Shown: positions 19,804 to 28,116 of the stretch, one piece after another | Numbering within the stretch: the first letter of the stretch is position 1 | Layout of the letters: every line of letters starts with the position of its first letter | Assembly: GCA_030584085.1 (NCBI GenBank) | Contig: CP129490.1 | Coordinates: 1,335,511 to 1,399,510 of the forward strand | Reading direction: 5' to 3' | DNA length: 64,000 nt | Source: Melioribacteraceae bacterium | GTDB taxonomy: Bacteria > Bacteroidota > Ignavibacteria > Ignavibacteriales > Melioribacteraceae | Position numbers and translations under genes: made by a program | Notes under the pieces: model-generated | What the model was told of the DNA's origin: nothing | Seen by the model: the letters and a program-made list of their open reading frames with translations, nothing else | Database searches by the model: none

Positions 19804-21615
19804 TTATAACGGATTTTGAATTTCATTTTTATATTGGAAATACCATTCATAAAATAAATTTAAGAAGGGGGCTGCGGTACTTTGTCCCCCAAATCCGTAT
19901 AATCTGTAAATTAAAGTCGGCACTTCTGTTACTTTTATCGGAATTAAAGTAGATTCATTTACTTTCAAATCATATTTCTTTGCTAATTCAACGGTCTCAT
20001 CGGTGATCAGTTTGTTTAGCTTTTTGTAGTAAAGTAATTCCCTCTGCAGATCGACTTGTAACTTGTTTTTATCAATACTCGATAATGTCTTTTCTTCAAC
20101 TGCATTTAATTTTATAATTGAATAACCTTCGGCTTTTACAATTGGTCCGTAAATTTCATCCACTTCCAAGTTGTCTATGATATCGATCAAACTGCCGAAT
20201 ATGTTAATGGGCTGCATAGAATCGGATCTAACAATCATTTGCTCAGGTAGGTTAAGTTCACTTATAATATCTTCAAATTCTTTACCGGTTTCTGATTGTG
20301 TTAGTACATACTGAGCTTGATTTAAGTTGCTCAATTTTATCTCAGTTAAATCTACAAACTTTGTTGTAATTGTTGAATCAAGTAGAGAAGACATATGCTC
20401 TTCAATTTCTCTCTCTGATATAACAATTTTTTTATTATATGTATTCCTCAACAATTGAGCGAGATAATTGTCCTTCCACATTTTAAGTTCATCTTGGATT
20501 TCCGGAAGCGCATCAATATTCAGCTTGTAAGCTTCACGCGCAACAAATTCGTTTTTAATAAATTCTCTTAAATCTGAATTAAGGGCAACTCTTACCGAAT
20601 TCAAATCGGTTCCACTCGACTTAAAGTTTATAAATAACAAATAGTGGAGAAATTCATTTAGCGAAATTGGATTCATTGTAAACTTTATAATATCCTTACT
20701 CTTTTCTTGAGACGAAATATCTTTAATAATTTTGTTAATATCGGATTCATAAAGTATATAGAAGTCATTTATTTGATCGACGAATTTTTCGGTTAATCTA
20801 TCTGACAATTTTTGCGATAATAATTCAAACAAATCACGATCGGTATTTACATTTTTGTCACTTAACAATTCACGCAGATAATTAGATAATAATTCTTTCT
20901 TTTTTCGCTCTTCCAAAATTTTATTAATCGATGAATCTAGTTTCTCTTTAGTACCTAACCTTTCAGCGGTTAACTCAATTTTATCTTTCAGATAATAAAT
21001 CACCCAACCAATTTCGGAATAAATCGGTTCTGAATATTCTCCGATATTCAATCTAAAGAGTGAATCTTCAATCGACTCTTGCATCTGACCAAATAATAGT
21101 GGAATAGGTTCGGGTTGTTCAACTCTTTCTGGACGATTAATTAACAGTGAATCTATTGAGGTAAAAGCAAGTAAGGAATAAAGAGAATCAATTTCCGTTT
21201 TGGATTTGCTGAATAAAAAATTGAATCGTAATTCATATCTGCATTTCTGCAAAGCTGCATTGAATTCTTGATTAGAGATGGTTGATTTTTCTTCAATCTC
21301 CCTCTTAAATAATGCATCACGAACAAGTTGTTTCTCCAAATTTTTTACGTACTGATTGAAAGAGTAGTTTGTATCAAGTTGCAAATTGTGAGCTTCTTTT
21401 GCCCAAAGTTTTTCCGCAATTAGCGTATGGAGAAAATGAACTTTTTGAGAATCAACATCGAATGAAGAGTGTATTCTCGGTGTGAGTTCAAATCTTTTTA
21501 CAAATTCATCAACAGTTAAAAATTCGTCTGCTATTTCGGCAATCACATTTTCTTGTGAGCTGATCTGTGCTTGAAAAAGAGAAAAAAACAATATTACAGT
21601 AAAAATATATTTCAT
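19804..21615 (-). CDS. Periplasmic PpiC/SurA-like peptidyl-prolyl isomerase (degenerate parvulin repeats)
   Basis: 603 residues from ATG 21615. The longer frame to 21681 adds 22 residues that would bury the signal peptide MKYIFTVILFFSLFQAQISS. The mature protein begins with a SurA-N-like helical part (EIADEFLTVDEFVKRFEL) and holds two parvulin-like segments: RYELRFNFLF through SEPIYSEIGWVIYYLKD, and TTKFVDLTEIKL through YGPIVKAEGYSIIKL. Such proteins help secreted and outer-membrane proteins fold. The location among many exported enzymes and barrels fits that role. Parvulin active-site residues are poorly conserved, so it may be a chaperone rather than an active isomerase. It is divergent from the binding-protein gene and convergent with GH3. 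Confidence 0.75.
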   Translation of the reverse strand: MKYIFTVILFFSLFQAQISSQENVIAEIADEFLTVDEFVKRFELTPRIHSSFDVDSQKVHFLHTLIAEKLWAKEAHNLQLDTNYSFNQYVKNLEKQLVRDALFKREIEEKSTISNQEFNAALQKCRYELRFNFLFSKSKTEIDSLYSLLAFTSIDSLLINRPERVEQPEPIPLLFGQMQESIEDSLFRLNIGEYSEPIYSEIGWVIYYLKDKIELTAERLGTKEKLDSSINKILEERKKKELLSNYLRELLSDKNVNTDRDLFELLSQKLSDRLTEKFVDQINDFYILYESDINKIIKDISSQEKSKDIIKFTMNPISLNEFLHYLLFINFKSSGTDLNSVRVALNSDLREFIKNEFVAREAYKLNIDALPEIQDELKMWKDNYLAQLLRNTYNKKIVISEREIEEHMSSLLDSTITTKFVDLTEIKLSNLNQAQYVLTQSETGKEFEDIISELNLPEQMIVRSDSMQPINIFGSLIDIIDNLEVDEIYGPIVKAEGYSIIKLNAVEEKTLSSIDKNKLQVDLQRELLYYKKLNKLITDETVELAKKYDLKVNESTLIPIKVTEVPTLIYRLYGFGGQSTAAPFLNLFYEWYFQYKNEIQNPL

Positions 21616-21746
21616 CTTTCTAACATACTCTCTGATAATTTGTATGCAAAATAAGAAATTCGAAATATTAAATTGCTGCACAAGATTAATTTTTCATAAA
21701 TTTATGGAGAATAAATGTTTGCTTATTTTTCATTTTTTAGGTTGAT

Positions 21747-23057
21747 ATGAAAACTATACTTAAACCGATGAATTTGTTTTGGTTAATCGCAGTCATAATT
21801 TTTGCAATTATTTTTATTTACAGTGACAAAGATATAAGTTTAGATTCAACCTCCAGCCATATCACAAAAATACATTATGCCGATGGAATTACACCAACTC
21901 ATTTACAATTGATTGAAAAGTTTAATAAAAAATATAATGGTAGAATTGAAGTTGTCCCGATCGATCTTCCGTTCAACAAATTTAGTACGAATGAACGAAA
22001 AGAACTTCTGGCAAGAGCTTTAAGAAGTAAAAGCGAAAAAATTGACTTATTCGCAGTTGATATTGTTTGGGGATACAGGTTTGCTAAGTGGGCAGAAAAT
22101 CTCACATCTTATTTTAGTAAAGAAATGTTGGGAACTATGATTGAACCGATTTTGCCTACATGTTATTACAATGATTCTCTTTTTGCATTTCCTTTTACGA
22201 TTGATATTGCAACAATGTACTATAGAGATGATTTATTACAAAATCTTCCTAATTATTCAGAAATTAAACACAAACTTGAAAACTCAATAACATGGGAAGA
22301 TTTTATTCAACTCGGACTGAAGTTAAATGATAGTCAAAAACCTTTCTTTTCATTTCCTGCTTCGGATTATGAAGGTTTGATCTGCGGATTTACAGAAATG
22401 ATATTAAATCAAGATCGAAACTTTTTTGATAATGGGAAAATTGATTTAACAAGACCCGAGTCGGTAAGAGCTCTTACAACACTAACCGATCTGATTAATA
22501 AATATAATCTTACTCCAAAAGCAGTTACTGCTTTTACCGAACATCCATGTCATCGATTTTATATTGATAACAATGGATATTTTGTAAGATCATGGCCCAC
22601 ATTTTTTTCTGAAAATTATAGTACAATCGATACGGCTATTAGAGATGATATAAAAAGAATTCCAACGCCACATTTTAGAGGTACAAAACCTGCCGTGGTG
22701 TATGGCGGATGGAATTTGGTAGTCTCCAAATTTTCTGAACATAAACCTGAAGTTTTAGAATTTATTCGTTTCCTATTAAGTCCAGAATCTCAACAAGAAT
22801 TATTTGAAGGAAACGGTTCTTTACCAGTTTTGAAATCTGTTTATGAAAATTCCGATGTTGAAGATGCGGAAGTTCTTAACTATTACAAAAAGCAAATTGA
22901 GTTTGGTGTTCACAGACCTTTATTAGAAGATTATTCGAGAATTAGTGATATTATTTCTTATTACGTTCACAAAGCACTTTTGCAAGAGATTGGTGTAGAA
23001 GAAGCATTATTTGAAGCTACACGCATGGTAAACTCAAATGAGGTAATATTTAAATAG
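21747..23057 (+). CDS. Membrane-tethered family 1 sugar-binding protein (sensor component)
   Basis: 436 residues. A hydrophobic segment (about 10-27, LFWLIAVIIFAIIFIY) lacks a clear cleavage site or lipobox Cys, suggesting a permanent inner-membrane anchor facing the periplasm. The rest matches type 1 extracellular solute-binding proteins of sugar ABC systems: HYADGITPTHLQLIEKFNKKY, DLFAVDIVWGYRFAKW, FPFTIDIATMYYRDDLL, AVVYGGWNLVVSK and FLLSPESQQELF. No ABC permease or ATPase gene lies anywhere in the window. The gene ends 3 bp before a histidine kinase, which itself overlaps a sigma-54 activator. I infer that it presents oligosaccharide-binding information to the kinase instead of to a transporter. 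Confidence 0.87.
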   Translation: MKTILKPMNLFWLIAVIIFAIIFIYSDKDISLDSTSSHITKIHYADGITPTHLQLIEKFNKKYNGRIEVVPIDLPFNKFSTNERKELLARALRSKSEKIDLFAVDIVWGYRFAKWAENLTSYFSKEMLGTMIEPILPTCYYNDSLFAFPFTIDIATMYYRDDLLQNLPNYSEIKHKLENSITWEDFIQLGLKLNDSQKPFFSFPASDYEGLICGFTEMILNQDRNFFDNGKIDLTRPESVRALTTLTDLINKYNLTPKAVTAFTEHPCHRFYIDNNGYFVRSWPTFFSENYSTIDTAIRDDIKRIPTPHFRGTKPAVVYGGWNLVVSKFSEHKPEVLEFIRFLLSPESQQELFEGNGSLPVLKSVYENSDVEDAEVLNYYKKQIEFGVHRPLLEDYSRISDIISYYVHKALLQEIGVEEALFEATRMVNSNEVIFK

Positions 23058-23060
23058 CCG

Positions 23061-24563
23061 ATGACAAGACAAAAGTTTATAGAACATTTAAAACGATATC
23101 GTTTTGAATTACGCCACATAACTGTGCTTTTTATTGTATTGGTGTTTTTTCAAATAATTCTTTCAATAATCCAAAAGCAATCGCTGCAAAATTTTTTAGA
23201 AAATACACAGCAATGGTATCAACAAGATTCAGCTGAAAAAATTGCACATCTTGCAACAACTTCAATGGAATTGTTGTTAGAAAACGTCGATATAAGAAAT
23301 ATTGATTCAGACTATGAACAAAGGAAGATCATTCAATCGTTTAACATAATATTTAGTCAACAATTACTTGAAAAGAATATCGAAGATATCTGTCTTATTG
23401 TAAATATTGAAAACCAAGAAGTTGCAATTGACGACGGGACTACTTTATTCAATTTTTTACATGATCCAAATAAATTAGAAATCACTGCAGCAACAAGACA
23501 CCAGCCGGCTTTGTCAGCATATAAAAAAATTAAAGAATCTATAAAATTAGACGAGCGAATTTACAGTATTATTGAAGGCGAACAAACTTTCCATACATTC
23601 GTTCCATTTGTCCCGAATGGAGAATACCAAGGTGTGCTTTATGTACGTAAACAGCCCGATCTCCATAATATAACCGGGGAAATCATTTCTAGTTATGAAG
23701 AAACAGCAATTATATATTCATCATTAATTTTATTTGGATTACTTGCAATGTATTATATCTCTTCATATACATTAAAAGAAAGAAACGAAGCACAAAAGAA
23801 ATTGTACGAAGAATATGAAAGACATCTTAAAGAGCAAATTATTCATGAAAAAGAATCACTTTTTACAAAACGAATTTATCATACACATCATAAAGCCGAA
23901 AAGGTAATGGGATTTATTAAGGAGGATTTAAGAAAACTATCCGAAGAAAATTCACAAGAAATTATTGATAGAGTTACAAAGTATTCAAATTTTATTTCTC
24001 GTGTTATTTATGATATGAAATGGTACGATCCTCCGGTTCACACTGTACGCGGACAAATGTTTGATACCAATATAAATGAAGTCATAAAATTTTTAGTAGA
24101 TCAACTCTTTCTAAGAATATCTTCTAAAACTGAATCATTTACTTTCAAATTGGAACTGGATGAAAAACTTCCTAATGTGCAAATCAACCAATTTGTAGTT
24201 TGGGAAATATTTGAGCCGCTTATTCAAAATTGTATCGATCACGCCAATGTTGAAAAAATAGAAATATACATCACAACAAAGTTTGATGCGGATAAAAAAT
24301 TAAGCATAATCACTATATCCGATAACGGCAAAGGATTCAATCCCAAACTGCTTGAAAAAAATTCCGAAGGACAAAAATTATTATTCTCGGAAAATGTGTC
24401 CACAAAAATTTATGATAACCAAAATAGTGGTTATGGTTGTTATATTGCATATCAAATAGGAGTAAAACGATGTGGTTGGGAACTTGATGCTTCTAATAAA
24501 AATGATGGCGGTGCAGCGTTTATAATTAAAATTCATGATAGGGCAGTAAATGAGAAACAGTAA
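23061..24563 (+). CDS. Membrane histidine kinase with unusual phospho-acceptor region
   Basis: 500 residues. Membrane segments at about 18-36 (ITVLFIVLVFFQIILSII) and 218-238 (IIYSSLILFGLLAMYYISS) enclose a periplasmic region of about 180 residues. The dimerisation region is not a standard HisKA: the candidate histidines are in YHTHHKAEKVMG (about residues 273-277). The ATPase domain (about 370-490) is recognisable from EPLIQNCIDHA and SDNGKGFNP, while the usual GLGL box reads GYGCYIA. The gene follows the binding-protein gene by 3 bp and overlaps the next gene by 14 bp, so the three are translationally coupled. It most likely phosphorylates the NtrC-like regulator. Confidence 0.85.
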   Translation: MTRQKFIEHLKRYRFELRHITVLFIVLVFFQIILSIIQKQSLQNFLENTQQWYQQDSAEKIAHLATTSMELLLENVDIRNIDSDYEQRKIIQSFNIIFSQQLLEKNIEDICLIVNIENQEVAIDDGTTLFNFLHDPNKLEITAATRHQPALSAYKKIKESIKLDERIYSIIEGEQTFHTFVPFVPNGEYQGVLYVRKQPDLHNITGEIISSYEETAIIYSSLILFGLLAMYYISSYTLKERNEAQKKLYEEYERHLKEQIIHEKESLFTKRIYHTHHKAEKVMGFIKEDLRKLSEENSQEIIDRVTKYSNFISRVIYDMKWYDPPVHTVRGQMFDTNINEVIKFLVDQLFLRISSKTESFTFKLELDEKLPNVQINQFVVWEIFEPLIQNCIDHANVEKIEIYITTKFDADKKLSIITISDNGKGFNPKLLEKNSEGQKLLFSENVSTKIYDNQNSGYGCYIAYQIGVKRCGWELDASNKNDGGAAFIIKIHDRAVNEKQ

Positions 24564-26004
24564 TAAAATAAATTTACTTTTAATTGAAGATGAAGAATTT
24601 GATGTAAGGCGTGTCGAGAATACAATTCAAATATTTCATGAAAGTCTAAGCATTAAACAAATTGTCAGTAATGGTGCGGATGCATTAAAGATTCTTGAAG
24701 GCGATCCGAATGGTTTTGATGTAATTATTATGGATTACCAAATTGCCGGTGCAATTAGAGGTGAAGAACTCATCAAGAAAATAAAAAAGATAAATCAAAC
24801 ACTTCAGATAATTGTTATTACAAAACTTACTATTAACATAACGGATTTTGATTTTGCTAAAAAGTTAGTTGATGCCGGTGCTTTCTGGTACTGTACAAAA
24901 TACCCGGGTGATATAGAAGAATTTATCTATCAACCTACAGATTTCCTAATGTCGGTATTTAATGCATTTGAAAAGAAAAAATTGGAAATGCAGACTTATT
25001 CTTCAAAGAAAAAACTTGCAAAAAATATCGAAGATATACTTGAGCGGAAAAAAATCATTGGTGAATCGGAATCAACAATAAAATTAAAATCGAAAATTGA
25101 AAAGCTCGCAGAAAGTGATGTAAGTATTTTAATCACCGGAGCTTCCGGAACCGGTAAGGAACTTGTTGCAAATAATATCCACTATAAAAGTAAAAGAAAG
25201 TATGAAAATTTTGTCCCGATAAACTGCGGCAGTATTCCACATGATCTGATAGAAAGTGAACTTTTTGGTTATGAAAAAGGGGCATTTACCGGTGCAGCAA
25301 TCAGTAAAGCCGGACTATTTGAAGTAGCCGACCGTGGGACTATATTTTTGGATGAGATTGCAGAACTTCCCATGAACGCACAAGTTAAATTACTTCGTGT
25401 TATTCAAGAAGGTGAAATTGAAAAAATTGGTCGAACACAAAAAATTAAAGTTGATGTAAGAATTATTGCAGCTACAAATAAAGACCTCAAATTAGCTGTT
25501 GAAAATGGTTTGTTCAGAGAAGACTTATACTACAGACTAAATGTAGTTCCGCTCCACATCACACAATTAAAAGATAAACCCGAAGACATTCCGATTTTGG
25601 TTCAGCATTTTTTAGAAATTTATAGTCTGGAAATCGGGAAACCGGTAATTCATATTGATCCTGAACTTGTTAGAAGATTACAAGAATATAATTGGCCGGG
25701 AAATGTACGTGAATTGAGAAATGTTATTCAAAGATTAATTTTTAATGCGAATGAAAAAATTACAATCGACGACTATCAATATACTCTAATTGATTCCGGT
25801 AATTCAAAATCAAGTCAGCAAAAATTATTCAACTTTGGCATTCTAGAAGAAATACCAAATCTCAAAACATTAGAAAAAGATTTCAAAAAAGAATTTGTGG
25901 AATTTGTCCGCGATAATTCTGATTCAGATGCCGAAGCTGCACACAAACTTGGAATTGCACCATCAAATTTCCATCGTCTCTGTAAAGATCTCGGATTAAA
26001 ATAA
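24550..26004 (+). CDS. NtrC-family sigma-54-dependent response regulator
   Basis: 484 residues. The receiver (1-130) has acidic residues in LLIEDEE and phospho-acceptor D62 in VIIMDYQ. The AAA+ domain (about 165-400) has Walker A GASGTGKE, the sigma-54 contact loop GAFTGA in ELFGYEKGAFTGA, Walker B TIFLDEI and NWPGNVREL. The C-terminal Fis-type helix-turn-helix is DAEAAHKLGIAPSNFHRLC. GAFTGA means it activates RNA polymerase carrying sigma-54. It overlaps the kinase gene by 14 bp. The palindrome 3 bp after its stop and a second copy at 30009, each followed by a -24/-12-like element, are its best candidate targets. Confidence 0.95.
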   Translation: MRNSNKINLLLIEDEEFDVRRVENTIQIFHESLSIKQIVSNGADALKILEGDPNGFDVIIMDYQIAGAIRGEELIKKIKKINQTLQIIVITKLTINITDFDFAKKLVDAGAFWYCTKYPGDIEEFIYQPTDFLMSVFNAFEKKKLEMQTYSSKKKLAKNIEDILERKKIIGESESTIKLKSKIEKLAESDVSILITGASGTGKELVANNIHYKSKRKYENFVPINCGSIPHDLIESELFGYEKGAFTGAAISKAGLFEVADRGTIFLDEIAELPMNAQVKLLRVIQEGEIEKIGRTQKIKVDVRIIAATNKDLKLAVENGLFREDLYYRLNVVPLHITQLKDKPEDIPILVQHFLEIYSLEIGKPVIHIDPELVRRLQEYNWPGNVRELRNVIQRLIFNANEKITIDDYQYTLIDSGNSKSSQQKLFNFGILEEIPNLKTLEKDFKKEFVEFVRDNSDSDAEAAHKLGIAPSNFHRLCKDLGLK

Positions 26005-26007
26005 TAG

Positions 26008-26024
26008 CTTATCAAAATGATAAC
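26008..26024 (+). promoter_or_regulatory. Palindromic operator copy 2 (before GH5)
   Basis: CTTATCAAAATGATAAC: arms TTATCA/TGATAA around AAA. It starts 3 bp after the stop of the sigma-54 activator gene and 103 bp before the GH5 start. The centre (26016) is 70 bp before the GG of a -24-like element. It is a candidate upstream activating site for the adjacent regulator. Confidence 0.65.
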
Positions 26025-26084
26025 TTTGTATGTCAAGATTAATAATTGAATTCTCACTAATCCAAAAAATACCAATATATCTTG

Positions 26085-26100
26085 TGGTCTAATTTTTGTA
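26085..26100 (+). promoter_or_regulatory. Candidate sigma-54-like promoter of GH5/SGNH unit
   Basis: TGG at 26085-26087, ten bases, then GTA at 26098-26100 continuing as TTAG. The GG-to-GT spacing is exactly that of -24/-12 promoters, but the -12 dinucleotide is GT, not GC. A start site near 26110 would leave an 18-nt leader holding the GAGAG ribosome-binding site. The element before the symporter gene has the same GG-N10-GTATTA form. Confidence 0.4.
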
Positions 26101-26127
26101 TTAGTTTTTAAAAAACTTGAGAGATTA

Positions 26128-28104
26128 ATGAAAACTAAAGCACTTCTTATACTTTGTTTATTAATTGTTGAAATCTCCGCCGGTGGTTTTCTCAAAGTTG
26201 ACGGACAAAAGATTGTAAACGATGAAGGTGAAGTATATCTAAAAGGAATTGGTTTGGGCGGTTGGATGTTGATGGAAGGATATATGTTCAAAACATCAGC
26301 ATTTGCGAATGCCGAACATCAGATTAAAGCCAAAATTGTTGATGTGGTTGGTGATCAAAAAGCTGAAGAATTTTTCGATTATTTACATCAGAATTTTGTA
26401 ACCGAAGCGGATATTGATAGAATTGCCGAATGGGGATTTAATTCAATTCGTTTACCCATGCATTACAATAAACTTACACCTGAAGATCAACCGGGAGTCT
26501 ATCTTGAAAAAGGATTTCAATACATCGATAATTTACTTGATTGGTGTGAAAAGAATGAACTCTACTTGATATTAGATCTTCATGCCGCACCCGGTGGACA
26601 AAGTGACGAACCAATTAGTGATTATGATCCAACTAAACCATCGTTATGGGAGAGTGAAGAAAACAAGCAAAGAACCGTTGACCTTTGGAGGGTTATTGCC
26701 GAACGTTATGCAAATGAAGAATGGATCGGTGGATATGACTTAATAAATGAAACAAAGTGGGATCTCGGGAACAATAATGCACCGCTTCGAGAACTGATGA
26801 TTAGAATTACCGATGCTATTCGAGAAGTTGATACTAATCATATTGTCTATATCGAGGGCAATTGGTTTGCAACTAATTTTACGGGATTAGCTCCTGCATG
26901 GGATGAAAACTTAGTGTGGAGTTTTCATAAATATTGGAATGAAAACACGCAATCAGCTATTAATAGTTACCTGACTCTAAGATCGCAGACAAATAAACCA
27001 CTTTGGCTTGGTGAAACCGGGGAGAACTCAAATGTATGGTTTACGGATTGTGTTAAGCTGATGAAACAAAATAATATTGGCTGGGCATGGTGGCCTCTCA
27101 AAAAAATTGATGCAATTGCCGGTCCGCTTTCAGCCGAGATTGTTGCGGGGTATCAGCAGTTATTAAATTATTGGCAAGGCAGCGGAAGTAAACCAAATCC
27201 AACAGATGCATATAATTCGCTCATCGCGCAACTTGATAAACTCAAATTAGAAAATTGTGTTTATCGTCCGGATGTAATTAATGCATTGATCGAACTTCCG
27301 GAAAATGAAATTGCAAAACCTTTTAAGGAACATTCTATCCCGGGGAAAATCTTTTTCACTGAATATGATATGGGACCATTAAGTGTCGCATATTTTGATA
27401 AAGATTATCATAATATTGGGACTGAAGAGCAGTCAACTTATAATTCAGGTTATCAATTTAGAAATGACGGTGTTGATATAGAAAAATGTACGGATGCGGT
27501 TACAAATGGTTACAATGTTGGTTGGATTGATTCAGGCGAATATCTAACCTTTACAGTAAATGTGAGTAATTCCGGGGCATATAAACTTAGTTTGAGAATT
27601 TCTGCAAATAACACTGGCGGGAAAATTCTTTTTTACCTAAATGATAACGCAATGACCTCGATGATTGACGTACCGAGTACAGGCGGCTGGCAAAACTGGA
27701 ATACTCTGAATTATGGTAATGTTGAGTTACCACAAGGCGTCCATAAGATCACAGTCAGATTTTATTTCGGCGGATTTAATGTAAACTTTTTTGAATTGGA
27801 GCAAGTAAGCTCAACCGGCGATGATGAAGAAAAACTTCTTAATTTTAATTTAGAACAAAATTATCCAAATCCATTTAACGGTGGTACCACAATTAAATAT
27901 TCACTTCCATCAGCAACTGATGTTGAATTGAATGTTTATGATTCTACCGGACAACATGTAAAAACATTAGTTCATCAATATTCTGTTGCTGGGGATTATG
28001 AAATAAATTGGGAACACAATTCTTTATCGAGCGGAATATATTTTTATACTTTAAATACATCTGCCGGTTATAATGAAACTCGCAAAGCGGTTTATCTAAA
28101 GTAG
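26128..28104 (+). CDS. Secreted GH5 beta-glucanase with CBM6-like module and T9SS sorting domain
   Basis: 658 residues with a signal peptide (ALLILCLLIVEISAGG). The GH5 barrel runs about 20-350: LKGIGLGGWMLMEGY, FNSIRLPMHYN, LDLHAAPGGQ, acid/base Glu208 in DLINETKWD, nucleophile Glu296 in LWLGETGENS. A CBM6-like beta-sandwich follows (about 390-570, DAVTNGYNVGWIDSGEYLTF and GGWQNWNTLNYG). The C-terminal 75 residues are a T9SS sorting domain (LEQNYPNPFNGGTTIKYSLP). The GH5 subfamily is not certain; exo- or endo-beta-1,3/1,4-glucanase are both possible. It is the first gene of a unit with the SGNH protein, behind operator copy 2. Confidence 0.92.
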   Translation: MKTKALLILCLLIVEISAGGFLKVDGQKIVNDEGEVYLKGIGLGGWMLMEGYMFKTSAFANAEHQIKAKIVDVVGDQKAEEFFDYLHQNFVTEADIDRIAEWGFNSIRLPMHYNKLTPEDQPGVYLEKGFQYIDNLLDWCEKNELYLILDLHAAPGGQSDEPISDYDPTKPSLWESEENKQRTVDLWRVIAERYANEEWIGGYDLINETKWDLGNNNAPLRELMIRITDAIREVDTNHIVYIEGNWFATNFTGLAPAWDENLVWSFHKYWNENTQSAINSYLTLRSQTNKPLWLGETGENSNVWFTDCVKLMKQNNIGWAWWPLKKIDAIAGPLSAEIVAGYQQLLNYWQGSGSKPNPTDAYNSLIAQLDKLKLENCVYRPDVINALIELPENEIAKPFKEHSIPGKIFFTEYDMGPLSVAYFDKDYHNIGTEEQSTYNSGYQFRNDGVDIEKCTDAVTNGYNVGWIDSGEYLTFTVNVSNSGAYKLSLRISANNTGGKILFYLNDNAMTSMIDVPSTGGWQNWNTLNYGNVELPQGVHKITVRFYFGGFNVNFFELEQVSSTGDDEEKLLNFNLEQNYPNPFNGGTTIKYSLPSATDVELNVYDSTGQHVKTLVHQYSVAGDYEINWEHNSLSSGIYFYTLNTSAGYNETRKAVYLK

Positions 28105-28116
28105 ATTGTAAACTAT

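Noticed and set aside
21747-23057. Binding protein as part of an ABC importer
   Set aside because: No permease or ATPase gene is present, and the protein keeps a membrane anchor instead of a lipobox; coupling to the kinase is a better fit.
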